Below are positions 22,608 through 62,261 of a stretch of 64,000 bases of DNA, one piece after another. The DNA comes from Linanthus parryae (lineage: Eukaryota > Streptophyta > Magnoliopsida > Ericales > Polemoniaceae). Each line of letters starts with the position of its first letter. The first letter of the stretch is position 1. The DNA is taken from assembly GCA_023055425.1 (NCBI GenBank), contig JALGPY010000012.1, forward strand, positions 15,315,422-15,379,421, given 5' to 3'. A model generated the notes under the pieces. It was not told the origin of the DNA. It saw nothing but the letters and a program-made list of their open reading frames with translations, and did no database searches. A program made the position numbers and the translations under genes.

Positions 22608-22905
22608 ATAAAGTATTATAAAATATAGTATAAAATAAAGTATTATAAAATATAGTATAAAATATGTGGTATGTAGACGGTATAAATACGTATAGGTAGA
22701 GAGTATAAAAATACGTATAGTAGTAATACAAATACAAGTATACATACCAAAACTTTTGTAAAAGACAAATAATACCCCCAACAACAACTATATAATATTA
22801 TCTGAAATTACATCTACCTCCCCAACTAGTCATATAATTCGAAAATAACTGATTAAACTTTACGAAAAATACGTCAAAATATTCAGGAAGATACGGAGTG
22901 TTACA
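21490..22905 (+). repeat. Probable gypsy (chromovirus-type) LTR remnant
   Basis: The right edge reads GATACGGAGTGTTACA, matching the closing bases of Tekay/Del-type LTRs, which end in a near-mirror of their TGTAACACC start. The interior (21770-22480) is GC-rich and shows open frames on both strands, but they are low-complexity (Arg/Pro/Ser or Gly/Val rich) without domains. It also contains a long ATT microsatellite. I could not find the left TG start or a second LTR, so solo LTR or truncation is open. Confidence 0.4.
22521..22606. repeat. (ATT)n microsatellite, about 28 units
   Basis: An uninterrupted run of ATT/TTA triplets of about 86 bp. It is followed by two copies of a ~33-bp unit containing AAGTATTATAAAATATAGTA (22608-22665). 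Reading frames through it give poly-Tyr or poly-Asn and are artefacts. Confidence 0.95.
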
Positions 22906-23269
22906 GCCGCCGCCCCCTAGCTCGCCGCCGCCCGTCCCCGTCGGCCACAAGGAGGCCGAGACCTCCCTTGTTGGTCTCGTTTTGCGTGATTCTTCTTCCT
23001 CTTCCTCTTTTCGGGCTAGCACCAAGGAGTGGGAGATCTAGAAATCAACTCTAGGCGTGGATCAACTATAGAGAACGTGACACAATTCGCGTTTGAAGTC
23101 ATCAAAGGAGAACCCTAAGGTGTGTTAATTGATTTCTTCCTTTACCATCGTTATGTCTCTTGACTTGTGATCCTTGGAGGGTTTTGCATGGTTAATTATT
23201 GTTTCCATTGCGCATCCATGAATCAAAACTCTACATGATATACCTCAGAAATTGAAAATCTGCTTATGA
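22906..23269. other. Spacer without a recognised gene
   Basis: GC-rich start (GCCGCCGCCCCC, then CTCGCCGCCGCCCG) passing into A/T-rich sequence. No primer-binding site follows the LTR edge at 22905, so this does not look like the internal part of that element. No coding motif seen. Confidence 0.4.
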
Positions 23270-24300
23270 AAGTGTGCTCTTCTGAAGCTGCCCACTATGT
23301 CTTTACTCACCCAACGTCTTGGCCTCAACTCTAAAAGTTTTCCCTTGTGTAACCGAAGCCCGGAAACAATGAAGCATCTCTTATTTGAATGCCACGTCTC
23401 AAGGCCTCACTGGAACAATGTCGGTTCTACTCTCGAAGGTGGTTCCACTTTTGAAGCCAATCTCTGGAAATTCATCCTTCATGTAACTTTTGGGGCTATC
23501 AACACTCTTTGGGCCATCAGGAGAGGACGATGTGGCAAAGTCTTCAGTGGGAAAGACTTTTATTCAGTACCATCAGAAGCACAACAGAAAGCGAATCCCT
23601 TCTGCTCTTATCGGATCACGATGGAACTACTTCCGCTGCACTCACTACTAGAACACCCTCCCACCAAACCACTATTGTGGTTGTGGATCGACATCAATCC
23701 TTACCCTTCTTCGAAGCTAAAGAGATTTAAGTAGATGGATCATGGAATGCTAGGGACTTTTCCTCTAGCATTGATCTCCATACTCAGGGTGCTAACTGTT
23801 ACAACTGGACTAGAAATGTTTTGCGTCTGGTCCGCATCAAGCAGAGCTCCTAGCAGTGGAGCCTGCCAATGACTGTGCTCTTCATTTTAATATAAATTGT
23901 ATCAACATTAACACGGATTGTCTTCCTGTTCTACTTTGCTTTCGGGGCTCTTACCGGATAGCGACTCATGACGAGCCGGTCGTGGACATGATTAGAAGAG
24001 CCATGCGTCGACTTTCCTTTTGTTCCATCACAAATGTCTCCTGCTCCATGGTCCATCAAGCCCACAAAGCTGCGAGGGATGTTTCGATTGATAATCACTC
24101 ATCTTAGCTTATTTGGTCTTTATTTGTCTGTTGTAGTTCATGTTAGTCTTTCTTAGTCTGTGCTTGTCTATGTCCTGGTTGTTCTAGTAATTGTCATGTC
24201 GGTTCTTATAGTAGTTCTTGTCCTCCTGTTACGACGGTTATGTATCTGGATGTTTGATCGCGTCTTTGCCCTTTAATTTTAATGAAGTTGATTTTTCATA
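23270..24300 (+). pseudogene. L1-type LINE C-terminal fragment
   Basis: A plus-strand frame contains the zinc-binding reverse transcriptase tail FPLCNRSPETMKHLLFEC (from about 23340), followed by a frameshifted RNase H-like part: VDGSWNARD near 23730, and MIRRAMRRLSFCSI with HQAHKAARDVS near 24000-24090. The end near 24275 (TTTAATTTTAATGAAGTT) resembles a LINE 3' end. It is 5'-truncated and non-functional. It ends about 400 bp before the BIG coding start, so it may sit in or next to the BIG promoter. Confidence 0.72.
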
Positions 24301-24510
24301 AAATAAAGTTTTTGAGCATAACAAAATCGAAAATTTAATTTCAAATTCTGTTTGGTGACTTGATACCAGCCTGCGACGAAAAGAAAAGCAAGACAGGGGG
24401 CATCGTTGTATCAACTCTAGCCAAAAAAGTATTTTCGAGAATGACTTGGAAAGAAAGACATTTCTTTGCCCTGGCCTAAACGATTTCCTTTGTTTAACTC
24501 TGTCTACACA

Positions 24511-24517
24511 TATATTT
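24511..24517 (+). promoter_or_regulatory. Putative TATA box of BIG
   Basis: TATATTT lies about 195 bp upstream of the coding start and is followed by a long C/T-rich leader (24577-24625, repeated TCTCTC), common in plant 5' leaders. Transcription probably begins near 24540-24560. No transcript data are available to confirm it. Confidence 0.4.
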
Positions 24518-24663
24518 CCCAGTTTCCTCTAAACCCTCCACATAACTCTCCAGATATCTCTCCTTACAATTCCCTTCAGTCTCTCTCTCTCTTTCTCTCT
24601 TTCGTTCTCTCTCTCAACTTAGCGGTCTTTCTCGGAGCTCTGCTCTCCGATCAAACTCCTCTA

Positions 24664-24672
24664 ATGCACTGA
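24664..24672 (+). CDS. Two-codon upstream ORF in the BIG leader
   Basis: ATG-CAC-TGA sits 37 nt before the BIG ATG. If the leader is transcribed as proposed, scanning ribosomes meet a near-minimal start-stop first. The context (CTCTAATGC) lacks the strong G at +4, so leaky scanning is likely. Confidence 0.5.
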   Translation: MH

Positions 24673-24709
24673 TCAGCAATCACTTCCGATTCGTCGATTC
24701 GTCGCAGTG

Positions 24710-52766
<28,057 letters not shown>

Positions 52767-52820
52767 CATCTTGTGGAGCTTGGATGAGTATACGACACTC
52801 GGTCTTTTTTGCACATGTGA

Positions 52821-52889
52821 GCTGAATTTAGCTGTTTGTTTGTTAGTATTTGCTGCTGAATTTAGCTGTTTGTTTGTTTGTTAGTATTT
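52821..52889 (+). repeat. Tandem repeat in the BIG 3' untranslated region
   Basis: Two copies of GCTGAATTTAGCTGTTTG followed by TTTGTTAGTATTT, the second with one extra TTTG, begin 55 nt after the BIG stop codon. Confidence 0.88.
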
Positions 52890-52998
52890 GCTGGTGAATT
52901 GTCTCAGGTTTTCAATCATTCACCTTATCGGCTCTGTTAGTGTCTTGAACCATTTATTCTCTGTAAATTATTACGAGCATTTGCGAGTCCTGGCTAAA

Positions 52999-53004
52999 AA
53001 TAAA
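52999..53004 (+). terminator. Putative poly(A) signal of BIG
   Basis: AATAAA about 235 nt after the BIG stop. Transcript end probably lies shortly after; not verifiable from sequence alone. Confidence 0.4.
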
Positions 53005-53349
53005 TTTCTCCCAGATGGTTGTGCGAGTGTTTCCCATAGTTTTCCCTCTTCGTTTTTTTTGTTGGGATTGTTAACATAGCCATTACCAAGCTCGTTTGTT
53101 ATCAAGTTTAATCAAAAGGATATATATCACGTAATTACCTTGCAGTTAACTCTCATGGTTGAAGACTCCTAGGAAAAAACGACACATGACAGTGTTTGTG
53201 TGAGTTTTTGTTTTTTCTTTTAACATTTTTCCGTCAAGAAGAAACCTCAATAAACAACACATCCTAGTTGAGGTATCGTGCTCGAGATGCAATGCTCTAG
53301 GAGAAAGTTAGCATCACATCTTCTATGACTACCCCTTCATAAAAACACA

Positions 53350-55539
53350 AATTTTTTCAACAGACCTTGTAGGAATTTCATTGAAAGCAACAAAAGCCAC
53401 AAAGATTACAACCAGACTTCAAGAGAACTTGAAGAATCAAGAGCTAATTTGGCATTACAATGGGCCATAAAACTCGGCTCCCTGGAGACAAAAAGAAAAT
53501 TACAAGAAAAAAAGATGTTGCCAACCTTTTACAATCTTCAATAATAGGTGCAATAGAAGAAGGTGGAATGCTATCTCTCTTTGTAAGATACAAATACAAA
53601 GCTTTGCAATCTATCAATATAGAGAGAGAATGATTTTTTTTTGCTGCTGACAGGAGGAGGGCAATTCTAATAGCTTCAGCCTCAAGAAGAGCATTTGATT
53701 TCCCTTCAAAAATTCTCAAAATTCTTCCCAGCACTTTGTCGCCTTCTTCTTTAAATACTGCTGTACTGCCACAGTTTGATATGCAATCTACTGCTGCATC
53801 AGTAAAAATATTGATTCTGTTGAAAGACTAATGAAGCAGGAGAAGAGGATATCAACTTTTGAGTGTGCAAAGAATTGCAGTCATGGTACTCATAGAATTT
53901 TCCGATAGCTCTGGACACGATGTGGTCTGCTCCCCATTTAATACTGTTTAAAACATGGTCATTTCCGGCCAACCATGTTTCCCGATAGATAGTAGCAAAA
54001 ATGCCCAAAACAATCATTTTCTTACCAGAGAATTCTGTATTATCATTAACTTTGTCCCACCACTCCAAAAATATCAAGTTAGTAGGAAGATGATAATTGA
54101 ATCTCAAGGGTGAAAGTTTCCATATCTGGGAAGCAATTGCACAATCTCTCAAAGCATGGACATCTGATTCAATGCCATCCCCACATATGGAGCAAATTGG
54201 ATCAACCTTACATCATTTTAATGCAAGATCAACTGAACAAGGGAGGCACTGCTGCAAAACTCTCCAACATACAGTTTTTATTTTTGGAGGAACATTCAAG
54301 CTCCAAAGTCTATCCCCGTGGTAAAGACAATGAGAACATGATGATGCACTTTTGTCATTAGTAATTGAGAGCTGACTTTTTATGAATTTGTAAGCTGACC
54401 TTGCTGAAAAAACCCCATTTGCAGAATGTTCCAAATCATCTTATCTTGACAATCAGCAGATCCAACTGCAATGAGAGAATTAAAGTTGTTTCTTCCTCAT
54501 TGAAGATGCCTCTAACAAGGTCAATATTCCAGCTCCTTCTTTCAAAATCAATTAGATCAGATACTTTTCTTAAAGAACCGTGAGACAATCTTGGTGACCC
54601 GATGTAAATTACTTGATCTAGGAAGCTAAGGATCTTCCCAAATCTCTATGCTCTTACCATTGCCTACACACCATCTCCAGTCTTTGCTGATAATCTTTCT
54701 ACCTTCAATCAAAGCTTCTCCATGTCCAGTAACGGCCATTAGGGACTTTAGCATTCCAAAAATTACCATCGGGGAAGAATTTTTCTCTGAAGACTCTTTT
54801 AAATAGAGTAGAACCTCCTTACACCAACCTCCAAGCTTGCTTGGAAAGAAGAGAGATGTTAAAGCAATGCAAATCTTTGAATCCCAATCCCCCAACAGCT
54901 TTATCATCACATAACTTGCTTCCACTTCTCCAATGAATTCTCGACTCATTATGCTCTTTGCTTCCCCACCAAAACTTCGCCATAAGTGAAGAGAGCTCAT
55001 TACATAAACTCAAAGGCAAAAGAAAAACTGACATTGCATAGGTAGGCAGTGCACTCAGAACATATTTTATCAAAACCTCTCTGCCATCAGTACTCAAAAA
55101 TGATTCTTTCCGGCCATTAAGTCTGCGGGTAATCTTCTCTTTCAAGAAATTGAGAGTTTGACACTTGGAACCTTCCTACGAGAGAAGGCAGACCCAAATA
55201 AGTACTGTCTGTAAAGCTCTTTGAGATCATATGGAAGTGTTGGATGAAACCTTTGAGCAAAGAGCTTGTATTTGGGATAAAAAAGCATTGCGATTTTTCT
55301 CTATTCACTGCTTGAGCTGAGGCTTGCTCATAAAGCTTAAGCACAACATTTATTGCACTACAATCAGTTAAGTTGGCCTTGCAAAAAAGATTGTTGTCGT
55401 CAGCAAACAACAAGTGACTTATAGAGGGGCAAGATCTTGATAACTTAATACCGAAAAGCCATTTTTTCGCTCAAAGAATCTGAGGGTGGCTGAAAGGCCC
55501 TTCGCACACAAGAAAATAGAAGATGAGACAAGGGATCAC
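53350..55539 (-). pseudogene. L1-type LINE, interrupted by the Athila-like element
   Basis: On the minus strand from the right: a polymerase segment whose frames include LSRSCPSISHLLFADDNN (FADD active site at about 55394-55409), then the thumb region with [33 protein letters not shown] and [12 protein letters not shown]. Next come FSARSAYKF and CWRVLQQCLPC of the zinc-binding tail, and an RNase H-like end with EAEAIRIALLLSA. Stops and shifts break it. At 55539 coding is cut by the LTR starting at 55540; the upstream half is not in the window or was lost. A short T-run near 53352 may be its poly(A) end. Confidence 0.82.
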
Positions 55540-57255
55540 TGACGCGATTTACTAACGCGTTTAAACGCAAGTGCACGGTCAAGTTGTAAGTGGAGTATTT
55601 TACGACTTCGAATATTGAACCCAAGGGAAATAGACGAATATTAGCTAATTAAGAATTAAATTTATGATACCTAAGTAACCGGTAAAAAGTATTTGATTTG
55701 AAGGTTCGTCACCCACAAACAAGTGACTTAAACTAAATAACAACCAAGTTAACTATTTTTTATGATTTTCAGTTTAAAAGACAATAGTTGTGATTGATAC
55801 GATTATGGAGAATAACTAGATAATCTAGGATCCCTAGGGGTGAATATGATTTTTGGTCTAAGCTTAAGACACTCTAGTTATGATTGATTATACCGGGTCA
55901 CACTCATTACACTCTTCTATCGATCTCATGTAAATTTGCTTTACGGTTAACTTCGGGTCCTTTCGGTCCACCTACGCTTAACGTTCCACTCTAGTTGGCT
56001 TGTTAGGTCCATTCACCGGGTCCAGTCGGTCCATCGCTTTCACTAACACCTAACCAATCCCAACCGAAACAACCCACACTCGGTCACTCAAGTTCTTTTC
56101 GCCTCTCGGTCTCCAAGAACTACAAGAATGCCAATTGTGTTCTTAACACACCCGGATTAGTTCACTATCGTGCAACTACCTAGGTAACTAGCATGCTACG
56201 GGTGATCAAGCCAAGCACACATATAGATAAGAAGAAGAACACAATGAATAATCCAACCATAAACATAGAATTAAGCTAAAAGCATGAATCAAATCATAAT
56301 CCGGAAAATCCTAATCAAAACCCTAGTTCTCCATAGATTATCTAGCAAGATAGTTTAGCTAGACATAAACTTGTTTAGCATAACATAGATCTCCATTATC
56401 AATCAATAAGGGGAAAGAAGAGAAATCAAACGAATAATCTTCAATGATGTTGAGATCTTCGCCTTCAATCTCCGTCTCTAGCTCTCTTGCCTTCAAAACA
56501 GTCGTCCTTCTCTTCCTCTCGTTGTGCGTGTCTTTTTTCTACTCCCTAGGTCGTTATTAGACCTCCCAACATTGATTACAGTAGCCTATTCTTCAAAATT
56601 ACTCTCTAAACCCAAGAATTTTCGTCCAAGCACTGTTTCTAATTCGTGGGAATTACAAATGCAAATCCTGCGAATTACAGTCTAATTCCTGGGTATTACA
56701 TTCTAATTCCCACGAATTACGGTGAACACCAATCTGCAATCTGTACTTTATTTCTAATTCGCGGGAATTACAATCTAATTCCCACGAATTACAGTCACAC
56801 CAATCTGCAATCTGTAACTTATTTCTAATTCGTGGGAATTACAATCTAATTCCCACGAATTACATCTGCTTTCATCTGCACAGTTCCAACCTATTTCCAA
56901 TTCGTGGGAATTACAGTTCCAATTCCCACGAATTAAAGATAACCACTCTTTTCTCAGCTACAACTCCGACATGTTCTTGAGCCTTCTCGTCCTTGCGAAG
57001 TTTGTTTCCTCTTGCAAATACACGTCTCCAAGCTCCCAGTTCCTGAAAAGCACAACACGAAACATACGAGAAGATCAAATGTGACAAAAATAGCTCAAAA
57101 TTACACAAGAAATGCCCGGATGACACATTATGCTCAAACGCTCACGCATGCTATATTTCTCTCTATTCGTACTATAAAACTAAGATTATCAACCCGGAAA
57201 ATACGTAAAACGGTATAAAATGTGAAAGAAATATAACTCTAATAGAGAGTTATCA
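55540..57255 (-). repeat. Left (3') LTR of the Athila-like element
   Basis: 1,716 bp, bounded by TGACGCG at its left and ...AGAGAGTTATCA at its right, where the polypurine tract begins. Its first ~320 bp match 61942-62261. It contains the palindromic array at 56636-56938. Confidence 0.82.
56636..56938. repeat. Array of AATTCGTGGGAATTA palindromes in the LTR
   Basis: TTCTAATTCGTGGGAATTAC and its mirror TAATTCCCACGAATTAC alternate four times at about 80-bp steps (near 56638, 56750, 56822 and 56898), with CACCAATCTGCAATCTGTA between some pairs. Each pair can fold into a hairpin. Confidence 0.88.
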
Positions 57256-57270
57256 AATCCCCCACACTAC
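57256..57270 (-). other. Polypurine tract of the Athila-like element
   Basis: The plus-strand AATCCCCCACACTAC reads on the minus strand as a G-rich tract ending directly at the LTR's TGATAAC. GTGTGGGGGATT is usual for Athila/Tat elements. Confidence 0.8.
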
Positions 57271-59767
57271 CTTTTTGCGCGTCCCGAGCAAAATCAATCT
57301 TCACACTACGTTTTCAATCCACCGAATTGCATAAAATTCCACTAGCCACGCGACACAAACAACTCACACACACGACTATGCAATCTACATGACTATACAC
57401 AATGCAAATCGATTTTAAACAATGCAAGAATGAAACAACGCAATTTTTTTTCTTTTTAGCTAGAGATTGGGCAACCTTGAAAAGTAACCGGCAAGTCATA
57501 AGGCTCTCATATTCCCTCGAAAATTCTTTGATTTTTGTGATCGGTAGAACTTGCGGCCAGTTTCGTTAGACAGAACGGGCACAAACACTTAAGACATTGC
57601 TTCCGCACACTCATCAAACGTATCCCTAGAGCTTACCTTCCGAGCTATTTATCCACGGGTTAACACTGGTGACAGCTTAGGACAGGTAGGATATGATATT
57701 TAGAAGCGTAGTCCTGGACGTCATGATATAACTCACAAAAACCCGATTCTCACACTCCCTCACCAAAATCCAAGGAACCCCACCGAATCTCACTACTCCG
57801 ACCCTCATTCCCTCAATTTTTGTGCAAAGCCGTTCTCGCGGCCACGGATGTGAAAGAGTGATCATGATTCATAGTTAATCTCCTCTGTTTTCATGAAGTT
57901 CCAATTCAGCTCCTTATTCAATTTCTTTCAATTTCTGTTTTCTTTCTTATTTATTTTTTCAAACAAAACCTATGGAGCCAATAATAATGATAAAATTATC
58001 CGAGGAGATCCAAATATCAACGTAGATAATGTGGGGGTGGAATGTGTCAAATCAATAGTGCAGTCAAATACGATGTCGACACCCCCACCCTCAATGTAAA
58101 CCGACTCATAAACCCGGTAGTCAAGGTATACACGTGATTTTCCAACCAATCCTCCTCATCACCTAAGATATATAGAATATATATGAAAATCAAGCACGGC
58201 CTCCTATAAGCTCAATCAACCCCACCCCATATCGTGCGGAAAGAATGTCACGAACTATGGTACTCCACCTGTGATCGTGGTGTAAGGACACGACTCACCG
58301 CCACACCAAAGTGTGCTACCGTCTCTAACTCACCCTCACATCCCCTCAAAAGACGACATGTAATATAATCCACGTAAGATGTATCAATTCAGCACACCCT
58401 CATCGAACCTCCCTTACTCGACTCCCTCTATCATGACGCATAGGAAAGGACCTTTATAACTAGTGATGAAAGTCACAAATGAATGGCTTCATAGGCTAGA
58501 GGTTGTGAATAAAAGGGGTAAATGGATCAATTGGGGTCACTAGTGGACCTACAACCTGGAGACGGGACGTGAGGTCCCCATAAAACATCACTCGCACAGA
58601 TGTTCCGTTGCCACTACTAGGAGGGTTGACGACTACCTAAGTGACGGTGGTGTAGCGCTAGTAGGATAACTAATCTGAGAGGCAGATACTCGCAATTCTA
58701 AAGTGCATTAGCCCTATAGCCTTTCCTACTCCAGATTCTCGCGTCTACCTCACCTTAGATTTTCATACTCCTAAGGAATTCTATCATTAAGCCCTCTCCA
58801 CATTCACTTTCTCGATTGCCCTTTCTCAAAATTTTCCAATTTCAATTTTTAACTCTTTTTTTCTAACTCTATATGCTTGGGCCAACTCGACTAACACAAG
58901 TTTCGGGTAGGGGGACTCAATAAAGTAAAAGTGCACAACAATGCAGAAAATAAAACTCTAACACAATACGACAATGTACTAAACAATACACTAACCACAC
59001 AACTCACAATACTACATAAACTACAAGTGACAAGGCTATGCAAGAAAAAAACATGGCTACTGAAATTATACACAACCCCCCCCCCCCCACACACACACTT
59101 AAGCGTTTCGTTGTCCTCAATGAATTTAGAGATCTGGTAGGAGGTGTCCTCGCTTAAATGTGCAGGCGGTGGATTTTAACAATTATCGCTCAAACGTAGA
59201 ATAGAGAGAGTGTTAGAGGTACCTGTGGTGCCCAGACCTACATGGACACCGTTGCCGCGAAACTGCAACAAGAAGGGGTCTTGTGGACCGTTGACATTTT
59301 CCAGAAAAGTCTCACCTCGCGTCCGGATTCCGATGTGCGTCATAGGACATGAACTGTAGCCCTCTCATGCGTGTGGCACTCAACATATTGGAATTGCTCC
59401 TCGACCTCGAGCAATTCTCTATATCTTTTATGCGTACTCCTGTGGGGCTTTTTCTTTCCACAATTTCGTGCAATCTCTAGCACGCACATCAAGAAGGGGA
59501 ATCCGGTGCGTCTTCTGTACCTGTGTCCCTGCACACTGATTGGAAAAATAAGTCCACTCTCTCTCACCCCTCATAGTCAAATATAGAGAACTCATAAATA
59601 AATAAAAACAAAAAAAAACATCCTACTCTACATTGGGTTTCCTCCCAATAAGCGCTTGTAATTTAAGGTCGACAGCCCGACCATGTTACCTATGTCACCT
59701 CACGAGGGTGGTCTGGCACATTGTGCCGCTTCCAGCTTAGCTTTCCTTTGTTGGATTTGAAGCACTG
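57271..59767 (-). other. Internal region lacking reverse transcriptase and integrase
   Basis: In minus-strand order this follows the protease and should encode reverse transcriptase, RNase H and integrase. Only short frames without motifs appear. A C-run with ACACAC at about 59078-59098 and mixed AT-rich text are present. The element is therefore an internally deleted or substituted derivative. Confidence 0.6.
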
Positions 59768-60633
59768 CTACATGTGCGTGCACCGCGGATGGCTTATTTC
59801 TTTCCCAGTAGTCAGGTGGATCCCCTGCAACAACTCTGGGATTTGGCGCTTCACTTGTACAGCAAATGGCACCCCTGGCTGATACTCCCATGAACACTGG
59901 GTTGGCGATTTGAAGACTCGAAAAGTCTCCATGTCATCATGCACCCTCACAATCAGTTCTCCATTCTCTACGTCAATGAGAGTACGACCAGTCGCCAAGA
60001 ATGGCCTGCCGAGAATGATAGGCACATCACCCGCTGGCATGTCTAGTATGACAAAGTCAGCTGGAATTATCAGACTCCCAACTCTTACAAGCACATCTTT
60101 TATCATCCCACATGCTCTCTTGGATGATTTATCTGTAAATTGGAGCGTGATACAGGTTTTCGGAGGCTCCCCCACACTTAACTTTTTGAATACCGGCATC
60201 AAATTCACGCTCGCTCCAGATCACATAGAGCTTTTCCAGTGTAGGCATCACCCAATGTAACTTCAATGACGAAACTACCTGGATCATTCTTCTTCTTAGG
60301 CAGCCCATGCAAAACACATGAACTAACCTGTTCATTTAGGTTCATTCTCTGGAACTCATTCACTGATTTCTTTCCAAGGACCGCATCCTTATTAAATCGA
60401 GCATACTTAGGCATCTTTTGAAGTGCCTCAATCAATGGGATATTGATATGCAATTTAGAGAAGACATTCAAAAAGCGTCTGTATTCTTCTGAATCATTCT
60501 TCTTCTTCCTAGTACGTAATGGGTATGGAAGTTCTGAATAAGAAGGAGAAGATGAAAGTGGTACCTGAGTATGCTCTTCCTTGTCTGGTGGAGTCATGCC
60601 CTTTGATTGGGGGACCATGACAGGAGTCTTCAC
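59768..60633 (-). pseudogene. Athila/Tat-like protease region, frameshifted
   Basis: The upstream frame (60633-60205) has LHINIPLIEALQKMPKYARF and DPGSFVIEV and ends at the protease active site, where CDL is followed by a shifted ERA and a stop. The next frame (60208-59768) resumes with NLMPVFKKL, PADFVILDMP and IILGRPFLATGRTLIDV. A single-base deletion at the active-site codon explains both. In the family this is an aspartic protease that processes the gag-pol polyprotein; here it is inactive. Confidence 0.82.
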
Positions 60634-60796
60634 AGAATCGAAGACCTCATACCCATTTTATTTTGATGCTTCTACTCTAGCATGACTCGGGTATGTAGGG
60701 TCCTTAAGTGCAATACCGCTACGAGTAGTGATGGCTAGAGCATGTCCCTCAGATGAGTCAACAACTTTTCCCAGTGCTCTTCGTTCAAGTTGTTCC

Positions 60797-61804
60797 TTAA
60801 GATCCTTGATTTCTGCTTGGGCCACCAGTAACAGAGTTGACCTGTGTGGACATGTCCACCATGTGCTGAGAAATTGTCTTTATTATCCCTGTAATCTCAG
60901 TCAACTTTGAAGGGGGTACTGGCTGCTGGTGATGCATTTCTGAAACATTTGCTTCATGCACTGCCTCTACCGCATTCACCTGAACCGTGCTATATGCCAC
61001 TGAGCTATGCTTCATCGGTTCTTTTTGCTGGTACTCATAATCCCAGCTCTCCTCTTGCTTAACCACACGTCTCATCAACTCATATGCACCGTAAACATCA
61101 CATTTTAACAAGAAACTACCCCCAACTTCTCTATCAATCTTGTCTTTGTCAAGCATTCCAAGTGCATCATAGAAGATCTGTATGATCTGGGCTTTTGCAA
61201 TGCCATGGTTAGGGCATTTGCGTAGCAAGCATTTGAGATGCTCCCATGCTTTGACCATGGATTCATGTTGCTTTTTTCTGAATGACCAATCTCGTTCTGC
61301 AGCTGAATCATGCGTGAGATGGGAAAAGAATTTAATCATGAATTGGGAGGCACAGTCTTCCCATGTCTTGATTGATTTGGATGGAAATGAATCTAGCCAA
61401 CCCATAGCAGCTCCCTTGAGGCAATGAGGGAAGACCATCAGTTTTATTGATTCGGAAGTGACCCCACTATAACGGATTAGCCCACAGTGGCTCTGAAACC
61501 TCCCAATGAATTCATGTGGGTCCTCCTCACGTGTACCATCAAAGATGCACTGTTCCTGGGCGAATTGAATTGTTCCCAGCTTGAGGCAAAAGCTTTCTGC
61601 CTGAATAGGTGGCACCATAATTGCTGGCTCCCTACCCTTAAGACCCGCCTCAAATGCCTGGATTATTGCTTTCCCAGAACGATTATATGGCATTGAGGTC
61701 GGGTGCGACCTAGATTTTACCTCCATTGATTTCTCTACGGCTGAAGCCACCATGGCTTGCAACTGTTCCGTTGTGAGGCTAATCATCCCTTGGCCTTCTG
61801 CCAT
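60797..61804 (-). CDS. Athila/Tat-like gag protein
   Basis: A 335-codon uninterrupted frame starting at an ATG (MAEGQGMISL) near the primer-binding site. It contains the Retrotrans_gag core: EDPHEFIGRFQSHC, VFPHCLKGAAMGWLDSFP, SIKTWEDCASQFMIKFF and ESMVKAWEHLKCLLRKCPNHG. It would form the particle coat. A longer frame beginning at TTG (61858) exists but the ATG is preferred. No CCHC knuckle is seen. The open frame is unusual given the broken protease just downstream. Confidence 0.82.
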   Translation of the reverse strand: MAEGQGMISLTTEQLQAMVASAVEKSMEVKSRSHPTSMPYNRSGKAIIQAFEAGLKGREPAIMVPPIQAESFCLKLGTIQFAQEQCIFDGTREEDPHEFIGRFQSHCGLIRYSGVTSESIKLMVFPHCLKGAAMGWLDSFPSKSIKTWEDCASQFMIKFFSHLTHDSAAERDWSFRKKQHESMVKAWEHLKCLLRKCPNHGIAKAQIIQIFYDALGMLDKDKIDREVGGSFLLKCDVYGAYELMRRVVKQEESWDYEYQQKEPMKHSSVAYSTVQVNAVEAVHEANVSEMHHQQPVPPSKLTEITGIIKTISQHMVDMSTQVNSVTGGPSRNQGS

Positions 61805-61917
61805 CGCTACCTGAGAAAACAACACTAGCACACCCGTGCAGTGAACAAATAGTAACAAAAATAAAATAAAAGAAGTATCCTAATATAATTTTTAACTAAA
61901 CTAACAAACCGTTTAAT

Positions 61918-61935
61918 TCCCCGGCAACGGCGCCA
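61918..61935 (-). other. Primer-binding site of the Athila-like element
   Basis: TCCCCGGCAACGGCGCCA on the plus strand, six bases from the right LTR. The complement TGGCGCCGTTGCCGGGGA is the tRNA-Asp-type site seen in Athila/Tat gypsy elements. Confidence 0.88.
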
Positions 61936-61941
61936 AAATAT

Positions 61942-62261
61942 TGACGCGAGTTACTAACGCGTTTAAACGAAGTGCACGGTCAAGTAGTAAGTGGAGTATT
62001 TTACGACTCCGAATATCGAACCCAAGGGAAATAGACGATTATTAGCTAATTAAGAATTAAATTTATGATACCTAAGTAACAGGTAAAAAGTGTTTGATTT
62101 GAAGGTTCGTCACCCACAAACAAGTGACTTAAACTAAATAACAACTAAGTTAACTATTTTTTATGATTTTCAGTTTAAAAGACAATAGTTGTGATTGATA
62201 CGATTATGGAGAAGAACTAGATAATCTAGGATCCCTAGGGGTGAATATGATTTTCGGACTA
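61942..62261 (-). repeat. Right (5') LTR of the Athila-like element, cut short
   Basis: Matches 55540-55860 with few changes (for example a one-base gap in the AAACG(C)AAGTG region). Homology stops at 62261, where TGAAACAACCCGG of another LTR begins. The two LTRs differ little here, so the element is relatively young. Confidence 0.85.

Larger units (their letters stand above)
55540..62261 (-). mobile_element. Athila/Tat-like gypsy retrotransposon, defective
   Basis: Left LTR 55540-57255 and partial right LTR 61942-62261 are direct repeats starting TGACGCG. A primer-binding site (61918-61935, complement of TGGCGCCGTTGCCGGGGA) and a polypurine tract next to the left LTR set the orientation as minus. 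Gag and protease fit the Athila/Tat group. No reverse transcriptase, RNase H or integrase is seen in the 2.5 kb where they should lie. It interrupts a LINE at 55539, and its right LTR is cut at 62261 by another LTR. Confidence 0.85.

Noticed and set aside
22413..22787. Poly-Asn or poly-Tyr protein
   Set aside because: Direct translation of the ATT microsatellite.
24707..24709. GTG start for BIG
   Set aside because: The ATG follows directly at 24710 and nuclear plant genes start at ATG.
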